Positions 55,799 to 64,000 of a DNA stretch of 64,000 bases are shown here, piece by piece. The translations under genes were made by a program, and so were the position numbers. Location of the stretch: contig NC_007777.1 of assembly GCF_000013345.1 (NCBI RefSeq), forward strand, positions 4,092,001 to 4,156,000. Reading direction: 5' to 3'. The notes beneath the pieces are model-generated. The model made no database searches and was not told where the DNA came from. It saw only the letters and a program-made list of their open reading frames with translations. The first letter of the stretch is position 1; the number at the start of each line of letters is the position of its first letter. Source of the DNA: Frankia casuarinae. Its GTDB lineage: Bacteria; Actinomycetota; Actinomycetes; Frankiales; Frankiaceae.

Positions 55799-56005
55799 TC
55801 ACAGGACCCGAAGTGCCTCGCCGGCCACGGCAACCTCGTCCCCCGGCGCGAGCTGCCGGCCCCGCCGGGTCTCGACCTCCCCGTTGACCCGCACCATCCC
55901 GCCCGCGAGCAGCTCCTTCACCTCGGATCCGGCCTCGACCACATCCGCGAGCTTGAGGAACTGCCCCAGCCGTATCCCGTCTCCACGAATGCTCACCTCG
56001 CGCAT
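55799..56005 (-). CDS. S4-domain RNA-binding protein (YbcJ-like)
   Basis: 68 residues made of a single S4 domain: IRLGQFLKLADVVEAGSEVK, then ELLAGGMVRVNGEVETRRG and RQLAPGDEVAVAGEALRVL. Small stand-alone S4 proteins of this kind bind structured RNA, possibly in ribosome assembly. ATG 56005 with a weak ribosome site. A low-complexity stretch of CTCCCAC and TCCTGC repeats (about 56038-56098) lies just upstream. Confidence 0.85.
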   Translation of the reverse strand: MREVSIRGDGIRLGQFLKLADVVEAGSEVKELLAGGMVRVNGEVETRRGRQLAPGDEVAVAGEALRVL

Positions 56006-56037
56006 ACCCGCAGCATCCCGCATCGCCTCCGCTCCCG

Positions 56038-56098
56038 CCCCACTCCCACTCCCACTCCCACGCCCACGCCTACGACTCCTGCTCCTGCTCCTGCTCCT
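56038..56098. repeat. Low-complexity microsatellite tract
   Basis: Pyrimidine-rich CACTCC and TCCTGC hexamers in tandem upstream of the S4 gene. No coding function is apparent. Confidence 0.7.
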
Positions 56099-56284
56099 GT
56101 GGCCTTTCCCGCCTCGACACCATCCCCCGTTCGGTGAATTCCACGCCCGGGACCAGGCCCGACCGACCGGGGCATCCCGACCGATCAGGATCGGGCCCCC
56201 ATCCGCACCACCCGTCGGAGCCACATGACAGGACCGGCAATATGACGGGACCGGCAATACACAGGGGTGCGGGACGGCTGAGGC

Positions 56285-57904
56285 ATGCTGACGGACGTGG
56301 CAGCCTCTTCCTCGGATTCCTCCTCGGACACAGTGACTGGGACAGCCCGCCTTGAACCGGGGGCGCCCCCCGTCCCGACACCGGCAGGCGAGATCGAGCC
56401 GAGCCCCGAAACCGAGCCGAGCCCCGAAACCGAGCCGAGCCCCGAAACCGAGCCGAGCCCCGAAACCGAGCCGAGCCCCGAAACCGGGCCGGTGCCGGAG
56501 CAATCCGTCGACTACCCGGAGCCGCGTATCCCCGATCTGGGCAACCCGTGGTCGGCCGGCGGGGCCAGCCCCAGACCCGCCGGCGACCAGGCCCGACCCA
56601 CATCGACCGGGAGCACATCCGGCGGAGAAAGCACCAGCGAGGTGATCCGCCGGGTGGAACGGTCGAGCGGGATGCTCGCATCCCGGGCGGCGGCCCGGAT
56701 GGCGGAGGCGCTGCCCTGGTTCCCGGCCATGTCGGCGAGTCACCGCGCCGGAATTCAGCTCGTGGTGCAGGCCGGCATCTCGTCGTTCGTGGAGTGGTGC
56801 CGGCGGCCCGAACACGCCCGGGATCTGTCCGAGGACGTCTTCCGGGTCGCCCCGCGGGAACTCGTCCGCGCCGTGACCTTCCGCCGACTCGTCGATCTGG
56901 TCCGGGTCGCGGTGGAGGCGATCGAGGCCGAGGTGCCGAACCTGGCCGGCCCGGAGCACGAACAACGGCTGCTCGCCGATGTCCTGCGTTACTCCCGTGA
57001 CATCGCGTTCGCCGGCGCGGTCGTCTACGCCCGCGCCGCTGAGGAACGCGGTGCCTGGGACGCCCGGCTGGAGGCGCTGGTCGTCGACCACGTGGTCCGG
57101 GGCGAGGTCGACCGGGCGCTGCCGTCACGGGCGGCCGCGGTGGGCTGGCGTAACCCGCCGTCCGTCACCGTCATCGTCGGCACGGCCGGGAGCAACTCGC
57201 CGGAGGTGGTGGTCGATGAGGTGCACCGGCTCGCCCGCATGGCCCAACTGGAGGTTCTCGCCGGGGTCCACCACGATCGCCTGGTGATGGTGGTCGGCGG
57301 GAATTTCACTGCCGGCAGGGACGGCATCGGCCGTCCCGAGATGACCCTCCAGCCGGAGAACAGCGTCGAACCTCCCGCCACCGCGGGTACCCGTCCGGCC
57401 GGCGGCACCGCGCCGGTGAACACTGTCCTGGACGCGGCCCGGGCACTGCTTCCCGCCTGCGGGCCGGGCCCGGTGGTGGTCGGCCCGGTGGTCGGTGACC
57501 TGACCGGGGCACCGCACGCGGCGCGGGTCGCCCTCGCCGCCACGGACGTGGTCGCCGCCTGGCCAGCCGCACCCCGGCCGGTCATGGCCCGCGCTCTGCT
57601 CCCGGAACTCGCCCTCGCGGGGAACGTCGACGCCCGGCGGGCGCTCATCGACGAGGTGTACGCCCCGCTGCGCGACGCCGGTACCCCACTACTGGAGACC
57701 ACCGGGGCCTATCTCGACTTCGGCTCGTCGCTGGAGGCGACGGCCCGGGCGCTGTATCTCCACACCAACACGGTCCGCTACCGACTCCGTAAGGCCGCCG
57801 AGGTGTGCGGGCTGGATCCGGCGGACCACCGCGAACGCTTCATCCTGCATATTGCGCTCGTTCTGGGACGCCTCGACGGTGTGTTACCTACAGGCAAAAC
57901 ATGA
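56285..57904 (+). CDS. fasR: FasR-type PucR-family regulator of fatty-acid synthesis
   Basis: 539 residues. A disordered N-terminus with five EPSPET repeats is followed by a conserved region from about residue 118 (SEVIRRVERSSGMLASRAAA) and a GGDEF-like middle segment. The C-terminal PucR helix-turn-helix reads YLDFGSSLEATARALYLHTN then TVRYRLRKAAEVCGLDPAD. In Streptomyces, FasR activates the adjacent fabD-fabH-acpP-fabF operon, and the gene order here is the same. ATG 56285. An inverted repeat between fasR and fabD is a candidate binding site. Confidence 0.9.
   Translation: MLTDVAASSSDSSSDTVTGTARLEPGAPPVPTPAGEIEPSPETEPSPETEPSPETEPSPETEPSPETGPVPEQSVDYPEPRIPDLGNPWSAGGASPRPAGDQARPTSTGSTSGGESTSEVIRRVERSSGMLASRAAARMAEALPWFPAMSASHRAGIQLVVQAGISSFVEWCRRPEHARDLSEDVFRVAPRELVRAVTFRRLVDLVRVAVEAIEAEVPNLAGPEHEQRLLADVLRYSRDIAFAGAVVYARAAEERGAWDARLEALVVDHVVRGEVDRALPSRAAAVGWRNPPSVTVIVGTAGSNSPEVVVDEVHRLARMAQLEVLAGVHHDRLVMVVGGNFTAGRDGIGRPEMTLQPENSVEPPATAGTRPAGGTAPVNTVLDAARALLPACGPGPVVVGPVVGDLTGAPHAARVALAATDVVAAWPAAPRPVMARALLPELALAGNVDARRALIDEVYAPLRDAGTPLLETTGAYLDFGSSLEATARALYLHTNTVRYRLRKAAEVCGLDPADHRERFILHIALVLGRLDGVLPTGKT
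56396..56485. repeat. 18-base coding minisatellite, five copies
   Basis: Unit GAGCCGAGCCCCGAAACC in tandem, encoding EPSPET repeats in FasR. Confidence 0.95.
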
Positions 57905-58035
57905 TCATTCAAGTCGTCCCACGACCCTCTCACCCCCGCGCGAGAATGGTCACATCGAACTACTTTGCAGGTCCGTCATGCCATTCCAGGCCGATGTCGG
58001 CGTCGCGCAGTAACGTCCGATCCAAACAGATCGGT

Positions 58036-58052
58036 TTGTAGGACACCTACAA
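58036..58052 (+). promoter_or_regulatory. Candidate FasR operator upstream of fabD
   Basis: TTGTAGG-ACA-CCTACAA is a perfect inverted repeat in the 216-base fasR-fabD spacer, 68 bases before fabD. A related half-site (TTACCTACAGG) lies near 57885-57895 at the end of fasR. The position fits an activator site; binding is not shown. Confidence 0.5.
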
Positions 58053-58120
58053 CAGCCGGTCGACACATCGGTGAGTGGCCGCCAGCGACAACCGGTCCTC
58101 GTGAGGGGTTAGGTGAACAG

Positions 58121-59152
58121 GTGCTCGCGATCCTCGCGCCCGGCCAGGGTGCACAGACCCCCGGACAGCTCCGCGCCTGGCGCGGTCTCGAGGGGGCGGA
58201 AGAACGGCTGCGCTGGTGGTCCGCCGCAGTCGGGATCGACCTGCTCGAAGCCGGGTGCGAGGCGCCCGCCGAGACGATCCGGGATACGGCGATCGCCCAG
58301 CCGTTGATCGTCGCGAGCGGGCTGATCGCGGCCGAACATCTCGGGCTGCCGGTCACCTCCCCGGTCGGACCGGACACCCTGGTGCTGGCCGGTCACAGCG
58401 TCGGCGAGATCACCGCCGCGGCCCTCACCGGCACCCTCACTGCCGAGGAGGCCCTCGTCTTGGTGGCCCTGCGGGGACGCGCGATGGCCGAGGCGTCCGC
58501 CCGGGTCGAGACCGGCATGACGGCGCTGCTCGGCGGTGATCCCGAGGCGGTGGCCGCCCGGTTGAGTGAACTCGGCCTGACCGCAGCCAACCGCAACGGT
58601 GCCGGGCAGATCGTCGCCGCCGGCACCGCCCGCGACCTCGCCCGGCTCGCCGCGGAGCCGCCCGCGGGTGTCCGGCTGCGTCCCCTGTCCGTCGCCGGCG
58701 CCTTCCACACCCGGCACATGTCCTGCGCGCGCGACGCGCTGGCCGCGGTCGCGGGTGGCCTCCGGCCCGGGGTACCGCGGGCCGCCGCGCTGTCCAACGC
58801 CGACGGGGCGATCGTCACCGACCCGGCCGAGCTGATCAGCCGGCTGGTGGCCCAGGTCGCGGCGCCGGTCCGGTGGGACCTGTGCCTCGCGACGCTGCGC
58901 GATCTCGGGGTCGGTGCGGTCATCGAACTCCCCCCGGCCGGCGCTCTCGCCGGGATCGCCCGCCGGGAACTGCCCGGTGTCACGATCCACGCGGTGAAGA
59001 GCCCCGACGACCTGCCCGCGGCCCGCGAGCTGGTCGCCGAGTACCTCGGCGCCGAACTCCTGAGCGCGGTCCCGGCAAGCCTGGCGGACCCAACCCCCGG
59101 AACTCCACCGGGCTCGACGACGGACGACGCCCTGGTGGGAGCGCAGGCATGA
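58121..59152 (+). CDS. fabD: Malonyl-CoA:ACP transacylase
   Basis: 343 residues that load malonyl groups onto acyl carrier protein for type II fatty-acid synthesis. MLAILAPGQGAQTPG opens the protein as in Streptomyces FabD. The nucleophile Ser 93 is in GHSVGE, the Arg in LRGRAM (about 118), and the catalytic His 196 is in AFHTRHM. GTG 58121 with AGGTGA five bases upstream. Its stop overlaps the fabH start (ATGA), so translation is coupled. First gene of the operon controlled by fasR. Confidence 0.95.
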   Translation: MLAILAPGQGAQTPGQLRAWRGLEGAEERLRWWSAAVGIDLLEAGCEAPAETIRDTAIAQPLIVASGLIAAEHLGLPVTSPVGPDTLVLAGHSVGEITAAALTGTLTAEEALVLVALRGRAMAEASARVETGMTALLGGDPEAVAARLSELGLTAANRNGAGQIVAAGTARDLARLAAEPPAGVRLRPLSVAGAFHTRHMSCARDALAAVAGGLRPGVPRAAALSNADGAIVTDPAELISRLVAQVAAPVRWDLCLATLRDLGVGAVIELPPAGALAGIARRELPGVTIHAVKSPDDLPAARELVAEYLGAELLSAVPASLADPTPGTPPGSTTDDALVGAQA

Positions 59153-60096
59153 CCGAGCTGACCGGTGCCCGCATGCTCGGCCTCGGCGTCTACCGTCCGG
59201 CCCGGGTGGTGACCAACGACGAGATCGCCCAACGGGTCGACACCTCCGACGCCTGGATCCAGGCCCGTACCGGCATCGCCAGCCGGCGCATCGCCGACGA
59301 CGAGGAAACCATCGTCGCGATGGGCGCCGCGGCCGCGGAGAAGGCGCTCGCCGCCGCCGGCCTCACCGCCGACTCGATCGATCTGGTGATCGGGGCGACC
59401 TGTACCTCTCCCTCCCAGATCCCGGGTGCCGGTCCGCAGATCGCCCATCGCATCGGGGCCGGCCGGGCCGGGGCGTTCGACATCAACGGCGCCTGCGCCG
59501 GTTTCAGCTACGCGGTGTCGACGGCCGCCGACATGGTGCGCGCTGGCACCCTGCGCAACGTGCTCGTGGTGGCCACCGAAAGGCTGTCGGACTACACCGA
59601 CTGGGACGATCGCAGCACCTGCATCCTGCTCGCCGACGGTGCCGGAGCAGCCGTGATCGGCCCGGCGGAGACCAACGAGATCGGCCCGGCGGTCTGGGGG
59701 CACGACGGATCCCGGCCCGAGACGATCCAGGTTCCCGGCTACGGCGACAACTCCTTCCGCATGGAGGGCCAGGCGGTGTTCCGCTGGGCGATCTCCCTGG
59801 TCCCGGTCCTCCGCCAGATCTGCGAGCAGGCCGGCGTGGCACCCGAGGACCTCGCGGGTATCGTTCCGCATCAGGCTAACCTGCGGATCGTCGAAGCGTT
59901 GGTGACGGGTATCGGCGCCACGAACGCTGCCGTTGCCCGCGATGTGGTCGATGCCGGCAACACCTCCGCCGCAAGCATTCCGCTGGGACTCAGCCGGTTG
60001 CTGGAGAGCGGCGAGATCCGCCGGGGAGACCCGGTGCTGCTGTTCGGCTTCGGTGCCGGCCTGACCTACTGCGGGCAGCTCGTGCGCTGCCCCTGA
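59149..60096 (+). CDS. fabH: 3-oxoacyl-ACP synthase III
   Basis: 315 residues, the priming condensing enzyme that joins an acyl-CoA starter to malonyl-ACP. The catalytic triad is Cys 116 (NGACAGFSYAV), His 241 (VPHQANLRI) and Asn 271 (GNTSAAS). In actinomycetes FabH accepts branched starters, which sets the membrane fatty-acid type; that preference is not visible in the sequence. Overlaps fabD by four bases. Confidence 0.95.
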   Translation: MTELTGARMLGLGVYRPARVVTNDEIAQRVDTSDAWIQARTGIASRRIADDEETIVAMGAAAAEKALAAAGLTADSIDLVIGATCTSPSQIPGAGPQIAHRIGAGRAGAFDINGACAGFSYAVSTAADMVRAGTLRNVLVVATERLSDYTDWDDRSTCILLADGAGAAVIGPAETNEIGPAVWGHDGSRPETIQVPGYGDNSFRMEGQAVFRWAISLVPVLRQICEQAGVAPEDLAGIVPHQANLRIVEALVTGIGATNAAVARDVVDAGNTSAASIPLGLSRLLESGEIRRGDPVLLFGFGAGLTYCGQLVRCP

Positions 60097-60288
60097 CAAC
60101 CTCGACCAACCCTCGACCAACCCTCGACACCGCACCGCGACCGTCCCGCACCGCACTGCGGCGAGGCGTCCGATGACCATCAGCCCGACCGCGCCCCTGA
60201 TCCAGGCGCCCACGCTTCCGCGCTGGTACGCGGCAGCCCCGCGCACCACTCGCCACCGACCGACAACATCCCATCAGGAGGAACGATC

Positions 60289-60537
60289 ATGTCCCAAGCT
60301 GACATCCTCGCCGGTCTCGCCGTCATCCTCGAAGAGGTCGCCGGTGTCGACCCGGCCGACGTGACGGCCGACAAGACCTTCATCGACGACTTGGACGTGG
60401 ACTCGCTGTCCATGGTCGAGGTGGTCGTCGCCGCGGAGGAGAAGTTCGGGGTGAAGATCCCGGACGACGACGTGAAGACCCTCAAGACCGTCGGTGACGC
60501 GGTCTCCTACATCCAGCGGGCAGGTGTCGCGGCGTGA
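60289..60537 (+). CDS. acpP: Acyl carrier protein
   Basis: 82-residue acidic helical bundle carrying growing acyl chains. The phosphopantetheine serine is Ser 39 in DDLDVDSLSMVE. ATG 60289 has a strong AGGAGG site. It follows fabH after 192 non-coding bases that contain short CTCGACCAAC repeats, and its stop overlaps the fabF start (GTGA). Confidence 0.97.
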   Translation: MSQADILAGLAVILEEVAGVDPADVTADKTFIDDLDVDSLSMVEVVVAAEEKFGVKIPDDDVKTLKTVGDAVSYIQRAGVAA

Positions 60538-61760
60538 CCACGCCCCCCAGGCAGGTCGTCGTCACCGGCCTCGGGGCTACTACTCCCCTCGGTGGCGATG
60601 TCGCCTCGACGTGGGAGGGTCTGCTCTCGGGCCGCTCCGGCGTCCGGCGTCTCACCGAGGGCTGGGTCGAGCAGCTCCCGGTCCATATCGCCGCGCCGCT
60701 GGCGGTCGAGCCGCCGCTGGGTCGGGTCGAGGCTCGTACCCTCGACCGCAGCCAGCAGATGGCTCTGACCGCCGCGCGTGAGGCGTGGGCTGACGCGGGC
60801 TCACCCGAGGTCGACCAGGAACGCCTCGCCGCGTGTGTGGCCTCGGGGATCGGGGGCGTGCTCACCCTGCTCCACCAGCATGACGTGATCCGGGAGAAGG
60901 GCCCCCGGCGGGTATCCCCGCACCTGGTGCCGATGCTCATGCCGAACGGCCCGGCCAGCACCGTGGGCCTGGCGTTCGGCGCGAAGGCGGGGGTGCACGC
61001 CCCGGTCAGCGCGTGCGCCTCCGGCTCGGAGGCCATCGCGCTGGCGCTGGACATCATCCGGGCCGGGCGCGCCGACGTCGTGATCGCCGGCGGTACCGAG
61101 GCGGCGATCTCGGCGCTGACCATGGCCGGCTTCGCGCAGATGCAGGCGCTGTCCCGCCGCAACGACGCACCCGAGGCCGCCTCCCGTCCGTTCGACAAGG
61201 CGCGGGACGGCTTCGTGCTCGGCGAGGGCGCGGCAATCCTCATCCTCGAGGCGGCCGAGCACGCGGCCGCCCGCGGTGCCCGGGTCCACGGCACCCTGGC
61301 CGGCGCCGGCATCAGCTCGGACGCCTACCACATCGCCGCGCCGGAGCCGACCGGCGCCGGCGCGGCCCGGGCGATCCGGGCGGCGCTGCGGTCCGGCTCG
61401 TTGGAACCCCGTGACGTCGTCCACGTCAACGCCCACGCCACGTCCACCCCCGCCGGTGACGCGGCGGAGGCGCTGGCGTTGCGCAGCGCCTTCGGTGACC
61501 ACATCGACGAGATCGCGGTGACGTCGACCAAGTCGACCACCGGGCACCTGCTCGGTGCCGCCGGCGCGGTAGAGGCCGTGTTCAGCGTCCTGGCGCTGCG
61601 GGAGCACCTGGTTCCCGCGACGCGCAACCTCGACGCTCTCGACGACGAGATCGCGCTCGACGTCGTGCGGATCGACAACCGGACCATCCGCCCGGGCGCC
61701 GCGCTGTCGAACTCGTTCGGGTTCGGCGGTCACGACATCTGCCTGGCCTTCACCGCCTGA
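60534..61760 (+). CDS. fabF: 3-oxoacyl-ACP synthase II
   Basis: 408-residue elongating condensing enzyme. Catalytic Cys 161 is in VSACASGSEAI, the histidines are 301 (NAHATSTPAGD) and 338 (TTGHLLGAAGA), and the GEGAAILILE gate segment is present. GTG start overlapping acpP by four bases. Completes the fabD-fabH-acpP-fabF set. Confidence 0.96.
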   Translation: MTTPPRQVVVTGLGATTPLGGDVASTWEGLLSGRSGVRRLTEGWVEQLPVHIAAPLAVEPPLGRVEARTLDRSQQMALTAAREAWADAGSPEVDQERLAACVASGIGGVLTLLHQHDVIREKGPRRVSPHLVPMLMPNGPASTVGLAFGAKAGVHAPVSACASGSEAIALALDIIRAGRADVVIAGGTEAAISALTMAGFAQMQALSRRNDAPEAASRPFDKARDGFVLGEGAAILILEAAEHAAARGARVHGTLAGAGISSDAYHIAAPEPTGAGAARAIRAALRSGSLEPRDVVHVNAHATSTPAGDAAEALALRSAFGDHIDEIAVTSTKSTTGHLLGAAGAVEAVFSVLALREHLVPATRNLDALDDEIALDVVRIDNRTIRPGAALSNSFGFGGHDICLAFTA

Positions 61761-61998
61761 CCGTCGGCAGGCTGGTCGGCTGGTCGGCTGGTCAGACGTC
61801 CACCGCCCGCACCACCACCAACCGATGTCACCCGCGGCGGCGCCGGCCACCCCACCGCCGCCGCGGCACCGCCCGCCGTTTCGGCGAGCGTCATGGTCGC
61901 CGGACCGAGTGCCCAGCGGAAGCCGGCGCATACCACAGGTGGTCGCGTATCGGCCTCCTGCGAAGCAGTCCGACGCCGCTCAGGCAAGGAGACGCACG

Positions 61999-63408
61999 GT
62001 GAGTCTGTCCACGATCGACCGAGTCGACCCCCGCACACCTCAGGCTCGGCTCGCCCGGTTTTTCGATCCAGACACCCTGTCGCTGTTCGCGGTCGGCGAC
62101 CCGTCCGGAGTCGTTGCCGGGCAAGGGCTTGTCGGCGGGAACGAGGTTGTCGCCTTCGCGACAGATCCGACGGTACAGGGTGGCGCGATGGGGCGCGACG
62201 GCTGTGCCCGCATCGTTCATGCCATCGAGTCCGCCGTCCGGATGAACTGCCCGGTCGTCGGGATTTGGCACTCGGGAGGCGCCCGGCTTCAGGAGGGTGT
62301 CGCCTCGCTTGACGGAGTCGGCCGGATCTTCGCCGCCACGGTGCGGGCCTCCGGCCGGATCCCGCAGCTCTCGCTCGTGCTCGGGGCCGCCGCCGGCGGA
62401 GCCGCCTACGGGCCGGCCCTGACCGACATCGTCATCATGGGCCCAGGGGCGAAGGTGTTCGTCACCGGCCCGGACGTGGTGCGTTCGGTGACCGGTGAGG
62501 AATGCACCGCCGACAGCCTGGGTGGGCCGGACGTGCACTCCAGGCGCAGCGGCGTCGTGCACGTGACCTGCGACTCCGAGGACGAGGCCGTGGAGCGGAC
62601 CCGGGCGGTCGCGGTGCTGCTGGCCGATCAGCGCGACATCGGCCCCGTCACCGGACGCGAGCTCGGGGAACTGCTGCCCGACAATCCTCGGCGGGCCTAC
62701 GACGTGCGCCCGCTCGTGAAGGCGGTGCTCGACGACGAGGACGAGGCCGTCGAGCTCCACCCGAGGTGGGCGCCGAACATCGTGACGGTGCTGGGGCGCC
62801 TCGGCGGACGTACCATCGGGGTGGTCGCGAACAACCCGCTGCGCCGTGGTGGATGCCTCGACGCGACCTCGGCCGAGAAGGCCTCCCGGTTCGTCCGGAT
62901 GTGCGACTCCTTCGGTGTTCCGTTGGTCGTGCTCGTTGACGTGCCCGGTTACCTGCCGGGTGTGGGCCAGGAATGGGAAGGCGTGGTCCGGCGGGGAGCG
63001 AAGCTGCTCTACGCCTTCTCCGAGTGCACCGTGCCGCGCGTCACCGTCGTGACCCGCAAGGCGTACGGCGGAGCGTACATCGCGATGAACGCCAGCAGCC
63101 TGGGCGCGACCGCCGTGTATGCCTGGCCGACCGCCCAGGTCGCCGTCATGGGCGCCGAGGCCGCCGTCGGCATTCTGCACCGCCGCAAGCTCGCCGAGGT
63201 CCCGGCCCAGCGCCGCCCCAGCGTCCTGGCGGAGCTGACCGAGGAGCACATCCGCACCGTCGGTGGCATCGACCGCGCCGTGGAACTCGGCGTCGTCGAC
63301 GCGGTCGTCACCCCCGCCGCCACCCGGGGCGCGGTTGCCTCCGCCCTCGCCGACGCACTGACCCGTTCCCGCCCCGACAAGAACGTGCACGGCAACATCC
63401 CCCTGTAA
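61999..63408 (+). CDS. accD6: Acyl-CoA carboxylase beta subunit, AccD6-like
   Basis: 469-residue carboxyltransferase that makes malonyl-CoA (and possibly methylmalonyl-CoA) together with a biotinylated alpha subunit encoded elsewhere. It has two crotonase-like halves: GIWHSGGARLQEGVASLDGV and AAAGGAAYGPALTDIVIM in the first, then DVPGYLPGVGQEWEGVVRRG and TRKAYGGAYIAMNASSLGA in the second. GTG 61999 with AAGGAG eight bases upstream. Its position after the fab genes mirrors mycobacterial accD6, so it most likely supplies malonyl-CoA to this FAS II system. A 238-base spacer with GGTCGGCT repeats separates it from fabF. Confidence 0.9.
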   Translation: MSLSTIDRVDPRTPQARLARFFDPDTLSLFAVGDPSGVVAGQGLVGGNEVVAFATDPTVQGGAMGRDGCARIVHAIESAVRMNCPVVGIWHSGGARLQEGVASLDGVGRIFAATVRASGRIPQLSLVLGAAAGGAAYGPALTDIVIMGPGAKVFVTGPDVVRSVTGEECTADSLGGPDVHSRRSGVVHVTCDSEDEAVERTRAVAVLLADQRDIGPVTGRELGELLPDNPRRAYDVRPLVKAVLDDEDEAVELHPRWAPNIVTVLGRLGGRTIGVVANNPLRRGGCLDATSAEKASRFVRMCDSFGVPLVVLVDVPGYLPGVGQEWEGVVRRGAKLLYAFSECTVPRVTVVTRKAYGGAYIAMNASSLGATAVYAWPTAQVAVMGAEAAVGILHRRKLAEVPAQRRPSVLAELTEEHIRTVGGIDRAVELGVVDAVVTPAATRGAVASALADALTRSRPDKNVHGNIPL

Positions 63409-63464
63409 CATCCGGATCCCTGTTATCAGAGCCATTCTGTTACGAGAGTCCACCCTGGAGGAAA

Positions 63465-63476
63465 ATGTTTACCTGA
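63465..63476 (+). other. Three-codon leader frame (Met-Phe-Thr-stop)
   Basis: GGAGG (63457-63461) is followed by ATG TTT ACC TGA. The stop overlaps another ATG (63476) that is in frame with the MFS gene. It could be a minimal regulatory leader or simply chance. Confidence 0.25.
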
Positions 63477-63526
63477 TGCGAAATAACGATCTGCCGGCCG
63501 GCGTTGCCCTCCCTGGAGGTGCACGT

Positions 63527-64000
63527 ATGACCCTGCAGATGGAGAAGGTAGCCGGTTCGGCATCGAAGGCGACAGGTGGCACGTTCGCTGCCCTGCGGGT
63601 GCCGAACTTCCGGCTCTTCCTCGGCGGCCAGATCGTTTCACTCTGCGGGACATGGATGCAGACCATCGCCCTCGGCTGGCTGGTCCTCTCGCTCGGCGCC
63701 TCCGGCACGGCGCTCGGCCTGGTCACCGCCGCCCAGTTCCTGCCGGTGCTGTTCTTCGGGCCCTACGGCGGTCTGCTCGCCGACCGGACGGACCGGCGCC
63801 GCCTGCTGATCTGCACGCAGGTGGGCTCCGGACTCGCCGCGCTGGCACTGGGCATCCTCGACCTCACCGGTACGGCCCAACTCTGGATGGTCGGGGTGGC
63901 CGCCGCGCTCATCGGCCTGTGCAACGCCATTGACAACCCGGCCCGGCAGAGCTTCGTCCAGGAGATGGTCGGGCCGGAGCACCTTCCGAACGCGGTCACC
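63527..64000 (+). CDS. MFS exporter, partial (cut by the window end)
   Basis: The first 158 residues of a major-facilitator transporter. Four membrane helices are visible. The MFS loop signature GGLLADRTDRRRLL follows helix 2, and NAIDNPARQSFVQEMVGPEH after helix 4 is typical of the EntS/DHA3-like drug and siderophore exporters. ATG 63527 with GGAGG seven bases upstream; an in-frame ATG at 63476 would add 17 residues. The substrate is unknown. It starts 118 bases after accD and may be a separate unit. Confidence 0.85.
   Translation, partial: MTLQMEKVAGSASKATGGTFAALRVPNFRLFLGGQIVSLCGTWMQTIALGWLVLSLGASGTALGLVTAAQFLPVLFFGPYGGLLADRTDRRRLLICTQVGSGLAALALGILDLTGTAQLWMVGVAAALIGLCNAIDNPARQSFVQEMVGPEHLPNAVT

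Overview
The window is uniformly GC-rich actinobacterial chromosome. GTG starts, leaderless-looking promoters (a TANNNT hexamer about 6-9 bases before the start codon), a mycothiol gene (mshB), an XRE/DUF397 regulator pair, a FasR-type fatty-acid regulator and a DUF4012/BY-kinase surface-polysaccharide block all point to a filamentous actinomycete. A Frankia-like organism is my best guess from gene content, but the sequence alone does not prove it. I saw no rRNA, tRNA, prophage or convincing CRISPR array.

Layout. 1-4.8 kb: malate dehydrogenase, a branched-chain-type ABC substrate-binding lipoprotein, a GlcG/HbpS protein and an unknown gene. 4.6-7 kb: a DUF397 protein and its usual XRE/DUF5753 partner, here divergent and 1.26 kb apart. 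7-18 kb: a very large membrane sensor kinase with two sensor/kinase-like modules, the DEAH helicase HrpA and a TIR-NB-ARC-TPR STAND protein. 18.7-23 kb: galK and galT, then a SoxR regulator and an FMN reductase. 23-28.3 kb: an ABC substrate-binding protein convergent with a single 1302-residue polypeptide that carries both permeases and both ATPases of a Liv transporter. 28.7-32 kb: a TerD-CAP fusion and a secreted GH26-like glycosidase. 32-38 kb: DUF1918 and mshB, divergent from a cysteine desulfhydrase; then a receiver protein, an amidohydrolase, a roadblock-like protein and a LysR regulator. 38-41.7 kb: sdhCAB.

41.8-43.7 kb is a graveyard of mobile elements: an IS1182-like remnant with inverted repeats, an IS200/IS605 TnpA tail, a frameshifted PEP-mutase-like gene cut off by a DDE transposase tail, and a possible IS110-like tail. 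43.8-45.1 kb is a DadA-like oxidoreductase. 45.2-54.3 kb carries surface-polysaccharide genes (DUF4012 protein, Wzz/BY-kinase, PglF/CapD-type dehydratase, NDP-sugar epimerase homologue, NeuD-type acyltransferase), interrupted by a two-gene zinc-ribbon unit. 54.4-56 kb: a PtpB-like phosphatase, a lytic transglycosylase lipoprotein and an S4 protein. 56.3-63.4 kb: the type II fatty-acid locus fasR-fabD-fabH-acpP-fabF plus an AccD6-like carboxyltransferase. The window ends inside an MFS exporter.

Two themes run across the window. One is domain fusion (four-in-one ABC transporter, tandem sensor kinase, TerD-CAP). The other is short tandem repeats: those inside genes have periods of 9, 15, 18 or 21 bases, whereas most intergenic ones do not have periods divisible by three. 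No single undescribed multi-gene system is proven. The best candidates for follow-up are the fused Liv transporter, the double sensor kinase, the TerD-CAP protein and the TIR-STAND protein.
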